From contig VGMK01000015.1 in assembly GCA_016866375.1 (NCBI GenBank), forward strand, positions 1 to 20,496: 20,496 nucleotides of DNA, given 5' to 3'. This stretch comes from Bacteroidota bacterium. GTDB lineage: Bacteria > Bacteroidota > Bacteroidia > Flavobacteriales_D > Crocinitomicaceae. How positions within the stretch are numbered: the first letter of the stretch is position 1; every line of letters begins with the position of its first letter. Below are positions 16,378 through 20,496 of the stretch, in pieces. The position numbers and the translations under genes are program-made. The notes beneath the pieces are model-generated. The model searched no databases. It was not told the DNA's origin and saw nothing but the letters and a program-made list of their open reading frames with translations.

Positions 16378-16408
16378 AAAAAAGGGTGCACGCATATGCA
16401 CCCTTTTT
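16378..16408 (-). terminator. Strong intrinsic terminator (minus direction)
   Basis: GGGTGCA (16384-16390) and TGCACCC (16397-16403) form a GC-rich seven-base stem with a six-base loop. Flanking A and T runs extend the stem by five pairs. On the minus strand the hairpin runs into six T residues (16378-16383), which is a classic intrinsic terminator. It could also work in the plus direction (five T), but no plus-strand gene lies to its left, so it most likely ends a minus-strand transcript that comes from the right. Confidence 0.85.
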
Positions 16409-16575
16409 AATGTTTTGTAAGTAAAAATTATCTATTGTTATTAATCGAGACTTAGTTTGCGCAAATACTAGCCGGTAAAGTGCCTGTAGTCGCCGAAGAA
16501 ATCAGTTATACTTGAATCTCACCAGCAGCTAATAGAAAACTCACCCTATCCTAAATCTGATGTCGTTTTCCTCCT
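16379..16575 (-). ncRNA. Candidate structured small RNA, 6S RNA-like architecture
   Basis: There is no plausible coding frame here, yet the minus strand folds well and ends in the terminator at 16378-16408. A closing stem pairs AGAUUU (16558-16553) with AAGUCU (16453-16448), extended by AUC/GAU. A terminal stem pairs UAUUAGC (16534-16528) with GCUAGUA (16472-16466), and after a three-base bulge UGGUGAG (16524-16518) with UUUACCG (16479-16473), 14 pairs including G-U. Between these stems the 5' side has an 18-base, largely unpaired purine-rich strand (16552-16535), and the 3' side holds the palindrome UUUGCGCAAA, able to form a mini-hairpin. A closing stem, an asymmetric bubble and a long terminal stem over about 185 nt are the layout of 6S RNA, which binds RNA polymerase. 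The 5' end is a guess. A cis-acting leader or 3' UTR of the upstream barrel gene is the alternative. Confidence 0.5.
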
Positions 16576-16712
16576 TAATATTATTTCAATATTTATTACT
16601 CATAAGAGATAACTCTTCTTGACCGTTAATGGTTGATTTTAAAAAAGCAAATCCAGTTCTTGAACTTTGATTTTTTTCTTACAACCGAAACAAAGAAAGG
16701 AGAAAAAACAAC
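16576..16712. other. AT-rich intergenic stretch upstream of the candidate ncRNA
   Basis: No gene is supported here. On the minus strand it contains AAGGAGG (16577-16571 region) with no start codon at a usable distance, the small dyad AAGAG-ATAA-CTCTT, and the dyad AGTTC-TT-GAACT. TGGATTTG on the minus strand, one base off the TAnnTTTG consensus, could be the ncRNA -7 element, which would place its 5' end near 16640. Confidence 0.3.
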
Positions 16713-16727
16713 AATAAAAATTTTATT
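16713..16727 (-). terminator. Possible weak AT-rich terminator after the barrel gene
   Basis: The near-palindrome AATAAAAATTTTATT lies just past the stop of the barrel gene and is followed on the minus strand by GTTGTTTTTTC. The stem is all A-T, so termination would be inefficient, and read-through to the strong terminator at 16378 is possible. Confidence 0.3.
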
Positions 16728-16732
16728 CCTGT

Positions 16733-17263
16733 TTAAAACTTAATTACAATTCCGGCGTTAGCATTTACTCCGGTTGTACTTTTTACGTCCGTTAAGATAT
16801 ACATATATTTAATATTAACATTGAGATCCATTCTATCGGAAATTTCATAATTGAAACCCGCAACAGGTGCAAATCCCAATTCTGACTCTGAAGCTGATCC
16901 TCCATCAGATGACGCCCCCATTCTGTAAATTCCCGCATCTATTCCTGCATAAGGACTAAAAGACGCATCAGAAAAAGAGTATTCAAATAAACCTGTGATG
17001 GGTTGAGTGAAAATGGTAAGACCGTCTTCTGAATCAAAAAAGTATCCTATATTTAATCCGACCCTCATTTTGTTGTCATTAAGACCAAATTTGCCTGCAA
17101 GGTTGAATCCTAATAAGTTATTTGAATATCTCTCTCCATCAGACGAAACCCCTTGATTAAAAAGACCACCCGTTACGCCCAAGGACAATTGAGCATGAGC
17201 TAAATTAGAACTAGAAAAAGCTGTTCCGACAAATAAACCTGAAATTAATAATAGTTTTTTCAT
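16733..17263 (-). CDS. Small outer-membrane beta-barrel protein (OmpA/OmpW-like porin family)
   Basis: A 176-residue exported protein with a signal peptide (about 1-25, MKKLLLISGLFVGTAFSSS followed by a small-residue cleavage region before LSLGVTGG). The mature chain of about 150 residues alternates hydrophobic and polar residues in short strands separated by Gly/Asp/Ser-rich turns, such as MRVGLNIGYFF, YAGIDAGIYRMG and VAGFNYEISDRMDLNVNIKYMY. It ends in the strand ANAGIVIKF with a C-terminal Phe, the usual outer-membrane assembly signal. This fits an eight-stranded barrel of the outer-membrane beta-barrel superfamily; no periplasmic OmpA peptidoglycan-binding domain is present. Its specific role is unknown. 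It is divergent from the lamin-tail gene across a 336-base promoter region. Confidence 0.82.
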   Translation of the reverse strand: MKKLLLISGLFVGTAFSSSNLAHAQLSLGVTGGLFNQGVSSDGERYSNNLLGFNLAGKFGLNDNKMRVGLNIGYFFDSEDGLTIFTQPITGLFEYSFSDASFSPYAGIDAGIYRMGASSDGGSASESELGFAPVAGFNYEISDRMDLNVNIKYMYILTDVKSTTGVNANAGIVIKF

Positions 17264-17387
17264 AAAAATTAATTTTAATTAGTAATGGTTATAACCCTTA
17301 TGGTTGAACGAAGGTTAGTTATTATCCTGGTGTAGAAAATTAATTATACTAAATGTTTAAACAATAAACTGTTAATAATCCTTTTGA

Positions 17388-17403
17388 GTTTGATCATTCA
17401 AAC
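17388..17403. promoter_or_regulatory. Inverted repeat GTTTGA-TCAT-TCAAAC overlapping the barrel-gene promoter
   Basis: Six-base perfect arms flank TCAT. The right arm overlaps the minus-strand -7 element at 17399-17406, a position where a bound repressor would block transcription. The dyad includes TGATCA, also found twice in the DPP IV promoter region. Confidence 0.35.
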
Positions 17404-17406
17404 TTA
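17399..17406 (-). promoter_or_regulatory. Putative -7 promoter element for the barrel gene
   Basis: Minus-strand TAAGTTTG is an exact TAnnTTTG match. A TTG lies 15 bases upstream of it (plus-strand CAA at 17422-17424), slightly closer than the usual -33 spacing. The leader to the ATG at 17263 would be about 130 bases. Confidence 0.45.
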
Positions 17407-17454
17407 CTTTAAAAATTTTATCAATAATTAAAACTAAATGTGTAATTTCGTAAT

Positions 17455-17462
17455 TAACTTTG
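17455..17462 (+). promoter_or_regulatory. Putative -7 promoter element for the lamin-tail/TonB receptor operon
   Basis: TAACTTTG is an exact TAnnTTTG match, 138 bases before the ATG at 17600. No clear TTG -33 element is seen at the expected distance. The transcript would start inside or just before the hairpin at 17462-17490. Confidence 0.4.
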
Positions 17463-17490
17463 GAGCAAATCCCTTAAAGCGATTTGCGCC
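17462..17490 (+). promoter_or_regulatory. Hairpin at the start of the lamin-tail gene leader
   Basis: GCAAATC (17465-17471) and GATTTGC (17481-17487) form a perfect seven-base stem with a nine-base loop. Two further G-C pairs beyond one mismatch extend it. It lies directly downstream of the -7 element, so it could be a 5' stabilising hairpin or an operator dyad. No T run follows, so it is not a terminator. Confidence 0.4.
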
Positions 17491-17599
17491 GAAACCATTT
17501 CAAATTTTTATCTTTTAATGATTTAACTTGTGTTTGAAATTGATTTTTATAAACGCAATTTTTCTAGAGAATTCTCCTTTTATCCTTTAACTTAAAATT

Positions 17600-18658
17600 A
17601 TGAAAAAATCGTTACTCGCTGTTTTAATTTTTACCTCTGGCTTTACATTCGCTCAGAACTGCTCTAAAATTTTTATATCTGAATACGTAGAGGGTTGGTA
17701 TAACAATAAGGCAATTGAGATCTATAATCCCACCTCGGTTCCAGTAAATTTAAATGAGTATTTTGTCTCTCGTTATTCGAATGGTGCAACAACCGCAACG
17801 CTATTAAACTCAGTTCAACTTTCAGGAACAATCGCGCCATTCGATGTTTATGTTGCTGTCTTAGATAAGCAAGACGAAAATGGTACTGGTCAAGAGGCAC
17901 CAATATGGGACTCTTTACAAGCGAGAGCAGATGGTTTTTACAGCCCTGTTTACAATACAAGCAATGCCTTTTATTGGAATGGAAATGACGCGGTCATGTT
18001 GGCAAAAGGTACTTTGCCTTCAAATCCAGCTTTACTGATTAATGCTACGAATGTACCTAATTTTGCGATCATTGATATTTTTGGAAAAATTGGAGAAAAT
18101 CCTGCCAATGAGACGGGATCTGCAGCCGGAAATGACGGTGCATGGTCTACTCAATTTCCCTACAGTTCTGGTCAAGGGGTCTTGGTCACAAAAGATCACA
18201 GCATGATTAGAAAGGCATCGATTGAAAAAGGCGTTTCAACTCCCGTTTCTTTCTTTGATCCAATGTTAGAGTGGGATACTATTCCGCCGGTAATTTATTT
18301 ATTTGATGAGAACGGGGACACAATTGAAAGCGTTAACGGTAACGTAATCCTCTTTGGAAATTGGTTTTCGCTCGGCAGCCATGATTGTTCTTGTAATCCT
18401 GTTTCCGTAGATGAACTTGAAAATCATACGGTATCTGTATTTCCAAATCCCGCAACAGAGTGGTTAACCGTGCAATTGAATGGAATTGCTGTTAAGGCAT
18501 CCCTTACAGATGCATTCGGTAAAAATATTGGAACCTACCGAAATCTAGGAACGAAGTCTCACCTTCAAGTAAACGTCGAACAATTAACCGGTATTTACTT
18601 TTTACGAATTGAAACAATTGATGGTAAAACCCAAATGAAAAAAGTAATCGTAAGGTAG
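17600..18658 (+). CDS. Secreted lamin-tail-domain protein with T9SS C-terminal sorting domain
   Basis: A 352-residue protein with a signal peptide (MKKSLLAVLIFTSGFTFAQ, about 1-19). Next comes a lamin-tail domain (about 20-170) that opens NCSKIFISEYVEGWYNNKAIEIYNP, the usual start of bacterial LTD modules in secreted nucleases and surface proteins. The C-terminal region from about 268 (VSVDELENHTVSVFPNPAT) to Arg352 is a type A T9SS sorting domain with the FPNPAT motif at 281-286 and the ending GKTQMKKVIVR, so it should be exported across the outer membrane and attached to the surface or released. No nuclease or other catalytic domain is visible. The CDCSCNP-like cysteine cluster just before the sorting domain may form a disulfide or metal site. 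A TonB receptor starts 23 bases downstream, which suggests an operon. Confidence 0.9.
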   Translation: MKKSLLAVLIFTSGFTFAQNCSKIFISEYVEGWYNNKAIEIYNPTSVPVNLNEYFVSRYSNGATTATLLNSVQLSGTIAPFDVYVAVLDKQDENGTGQEAPIWDSLQARADGFYSPVYNTSNAFYWNGNDAVMLAKGTLPSNPALLINATNVPNFAIIDIFGKIGENPANETGSAAGNDGAWSTQFPYSSGQGVLVTKDHSMIRKASIEKGVSTPVSFFDPMLEWDTIPPVIYLFDENGDTIESVNGNVILFGNWFSLGSHDCSCNPVSVDELENHTVSVFPNPATEWLTVQLNGIAVKASLTDAFGKNIGTYRNLGTKSHLQVNVEQLTGIYFLRIETIDGKTQMKKVIVR

Positions 18659-18681
18659 TGCTATTCTGTCCTTTCAAATAA

Positions 18682-20496
18682 ATGAAGTACTTTTTCACTG
18701 CCGCAGTTTCGTTTCTCTTCTTGCCGGTGTTTGCGCAGTCTACATTGGTTGGTACGGTTTTAGACAATGCTACGCGACAAACTGTTGTTGGGGCAAGGGT
18801 TTCATTGATTTCCCCAGATGGTTCTGTAAAAAAAACAGCCTCAAATAGCGAGGGTCAGTTTACCTACAGAGAATTATCCAAAGGGAAATATACTGTTCAA
18901 ATTTCCATGATTTCCTTTGATACAATCAGAGAGTTGGTGATAATTGATAAAGCGCTTGTGAATCTCTCATTTGTGATGGGAGGCAGCAAGGAGCTCGAAG
19001 AAATTCGATTAATCAGTAATTTAGTCAAGGAAAACCAAAATGTTCCTGTAGCACTAACCAAAATTTCCCTGCAAAAAATAAGTGAGGAACTCGCTTCACG
19101 CGATCTTCCAATGCTTTTAAATGGTACCGCAGGAGTTTACGCAACCCAAACAGGTGGCGGCGATGGAGACGCTAGAATTAACGTTAGAGGATTCGACCAA
19201 CGCAATGTTGGAGTTATGATTGATGGCGTTCCTGTAAACGATATGGAAAATGGCGCTGTTTATTGGTCGAATTGGTTCGGTCTGGACGCCATTACTTCCC
19301 AAATGCAAGTGCAAAGAGGTCTGGGCGCTACAAAAATTGCAATGCCCTCAATTGGAGGAACTATAAATATTATCACCCAAGGAATAGGGAATAAAAAAGG
19401 TGGGATGGTAAAACAAGAATATGGAACTGGAGACTTTTTCAGAACTGTTGCATCGTACAACACCGGAATGACCAAATCAGGATGGGGTCTTACATTATCT
19501 GGTTCCTATAAGCAAAGTAATGGTTGGGTATTCGGTACGCCTAGTCAAGGATATTTTGGTTATGGTAAACTCTCGAAAAGTACTAAATCACATTTGATTA
19601 CGCTCTCTGCCTTTGCCGCGCCGCAATGGCACGGGCAGCGATCATTCTTTCAAGCGATTCAATATTTTAGTGAAGATAAAGCGCGTGAAGCTGGGGTCGA
19701 AGTTGATACCAATCTACAGTTCTATGATATGGGAATCCGCTTCAACCAACATTGGGGGTATCGAACTAATGAAAATGGGGAGCGCGAAGTATTTAATGAG
19801 CGAAGAAACTTCTACTCCAAACCTCAAATTACCTTAAAGGATTTTTGGAAGGTAAATGATAAATTAGCCATTTCTAATTTGGCGTATATGTCGATTGGGC
19901 GAGGTGGTGGAACAAGAGTTTTTAATTCTGGATCGCTTTTGAGAGATAGTACTGGTCTAATTGATTGGGATAAAATTGAACAAGAAAACCAAATTAGTTC
20001 TCTATTTGGAACACCGAATATTGACTCGATTTATTCCCCTACAGAAATAAAATCATCTCAAGTTCTTCTTGCAAGTTTGAATAATCATTTCTGGGTAGGT
20101 TATTTGGGTCAATTTAATTACAATGTTTCCAAAAATTTGGAGGTTTCCGGAGGAATCGACTTTCGCTACTACGAAGGGCGACATTACCAGCGCATTGAGG
20201 ATTTATTAGGAGGTGATTATTTTGTAGATAAACTGGATAAGAATGCGGCAAGCCCGATGAAACGGGTGGGTGATCGCGTAGCATATGACACCTACAATTC
20301 TGATCGAGATGGCTTAGTTCAATGGTCAGGTGCTTTTGGTCAAGTTGAATATTCAGGCGAGAAGTGGTCTTATTTTGTTAATTTGTCTGGGATTGTGAAT
20401 GGATATCGCGGGGTAGATTATTTCCAAAAAAGAAAATTGGAACTGACCACTACTTCTTACAACAATTTTGGAATTGCAAATCAAATCTTAGATACA
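18682..20496 (+). CDS. TonB-dependent receptor, 5' part (3' end outside window)
   Basis: This frame is open from ATG 18682 to the last base of the window, 605 codons without a stop, so the gene continues beyond it. It begins with a signal peptide (MKYFFTAAVSFLFLPVFAQ, 1-19). A carboxypeptidase-regulatory-like beta-sandwich (about 20-110, STLVGTVLDNATRQTVVGAR...) typical of Bacteroidota receptors follows. The plug domain (about 115-235) has ARINVRGFDQRN (Arg169-Phe171), VMIDGVPVNDMENG and IGGTINIITQG, the standard TonB receptor signatures. The rest is the beginning of the 22-strand beta-barrel with aromatic-rich strands. It should import a ligand across the outer membrane using TonB-ExbBD energy; there is no SusD partner in the window. 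The ligand is unknown. The lamin-tail protein gene directly upstream is probably co-transcribed. Confidence 0.93.
   Translation, partial: MKYFFTAAVSFLFLPVFAQSTLVGTVLDNATRQTVVGARVSLISPDGSVKKTASNSEGQFTYRELSKGKYTVQISMISFDTIRELVIIDKALVNLSFVMGGSKELEEIRLISNLVKENQNVPVALTKISLQKISEELASRDLPMLLNGTAGVYATQTGGGDGDARINVRGFDQRNVGVMIDGVPVNDMENGAVYWSNWFGLDAITSQMQVQRGLGATKIAMPSIGGTINIITQGIGNKKGGMVKQEYGTGDFFRTVASYNTGMTKSGWGLTLSGSYKQSNGWVFGTPSQGYFGYGKLSKSTKSHLITLSAFAAPQWHGQRSFFQAIQYFSEDKAREAGVEVDTNLQFYDMGIRFNQHWGYRTNENGEREVFNERRNFYSKPQITLKDFWKVNDKLAISNLAYMSIGRGGGTRVFNSGSLLRDSTGLIDWDKIEQENQISSLFGTPNIDSIYSPTEIKSSQVLLASLNNHFWVGYLGQFNYNVSKNLEVSGGIDFRYYEGRHYQRIEDLLGGDYFVDKLDKNAASPMKRVGDRVAYDTYNSDRDGLVQWSGAFGQVEYSGEKWSYFVNLSGIVNGYRGVDYFQKRKLELTTTSYNNFGIANQILDT

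Larger units (their letters stand above)
17264..17599. other. Divergent regulatory region between the barrel gene and the lamin-tail gene
   Basis: This 336-base AT-rich gap holds no supported gene. It contains an exact -7 element on each strand, each about 130-140 bases from its start codon, so both genes would have long leaders. It also contains the palindrome GGTTATAACC (17287-17296), the dyad GTTTGA-TCAT-TCAAAC (17388-17403) and a GC-richer hairpin (17462-17490). Confidence 0.6.

Noticed and set aside
16391..16391. In-frame upstream start for the DPP IV gene
   Set aside because: It adds 28 residues ahead of a clear signal peptide and would lie inside the terminator hairpin.
16449..16505. 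Short minus-strand frame ending in a Thr/Ala/Pro-rich stretch before TAA at the ncRNA locus
   Set aside because: It has no start codon, only about 17 codons, and an in-frame stop directly upstream, so it is a chance frame within the structured region.
16440..16575. tmRNA, RNase P RNA or SRP RNA
   Set aside because: No tRNA-like 3' end or tag frame, no RNase P core signature, and no SRP domain IV motif could be found.
16629..16670. 13-codon plus-strand frame starting ATGGTTGAT
   Set aside because: Too short, with no supporting ribosome site or homologous pattern.
17287..17296. Palindrome GGTTATAACC
   Set aside because: Ten bases in AT-rich intergenic DNA with no second copy or alignment to a promoter element; too weak to call an operator.
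1..20496. Mobile elements, CRISPR arrays or defence systems
   Set aside because: No transposase, integrase, repeat-spacer pattern, toxin-antitoxin pair or nuclease cassette is visible; gene content is chromosomal housekeeping and envelope functions.

Overview
The window is low-GC chromosomal DNA from a member of the Bacteroidota, most likely order Flavobacteriales. The signs are a protein with a type IX secretion (T9SS) C-terminal sorting domain, a TonB-dependent receptor with a carboxypeptidase-regulatory-like N-terminal domain, an S9B dipeptidyl peptidase IV, a DsbD-like protein ending in a CQNC thioredoxin domain, and several exact matches to the Bacteroidota -7 promoter element TAnnTTTG. 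No insertion sequence, prophage, CRISPR array, tRNA or rRNA was seen. The genus cannot be fixed from the sequence alone.

Layout, left to right. Positions 1-2935 (+) hold the 3' part of a DsbD-like gene followed 11 bases later by topB (DNA topoisomerase III). Positions 3000-5845 (-) hold an arginase-family gene whose stop overlaps the start of argS by four bases. Positions 5939-6577 (+) encode a small unrecognised exported protein, followed by ftsK (6670-9231, +). ftsK runs into the end of a convergent patatin/beta-barrel gene (9228-11498, -). A THUMP-type RNA methyltransferase (11544-12707, +) starts at TTG and converges on citrate synthase gltA (12742-14028, -). Behind gltA lies the dipeptidyl peptidase IV gene (14145-16307, -).

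The right end is about the cell envelope. A short outer-membrane beta-barrel protein (16733-17263, -) is divergent from a lamin-tail-domain protein with a T9SS sorting domain (17600-18658, +). That protein is followed after 23 bases by a TonB-dependent receptor (18682 onward, +), which stays open to the window edge. The last two genes probably form an operon for an outer-surface binding or uptake function.

The most interesting non-coding segment is 16378-16732. It ends, on the minus strand, in a strong intrinsic terminator. Its minus strand folds on paper into a closing stem, a large asymmetric bubble and a long terminal stem, which resembles the architecture of 6S RNA. Immediately beyond the terminator, in the DPP IV promoter region, is a perfect 10-bp tandem repeat containing TGATCA. 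Most of the coding content is ordinary housekeeping. The candidate ncRNA, the tandem repeat, the arginase-ArgRS translational coupling, the patatin-barrel fusion and the lamin-tail/TonB receptor pair are the items worth a second look.
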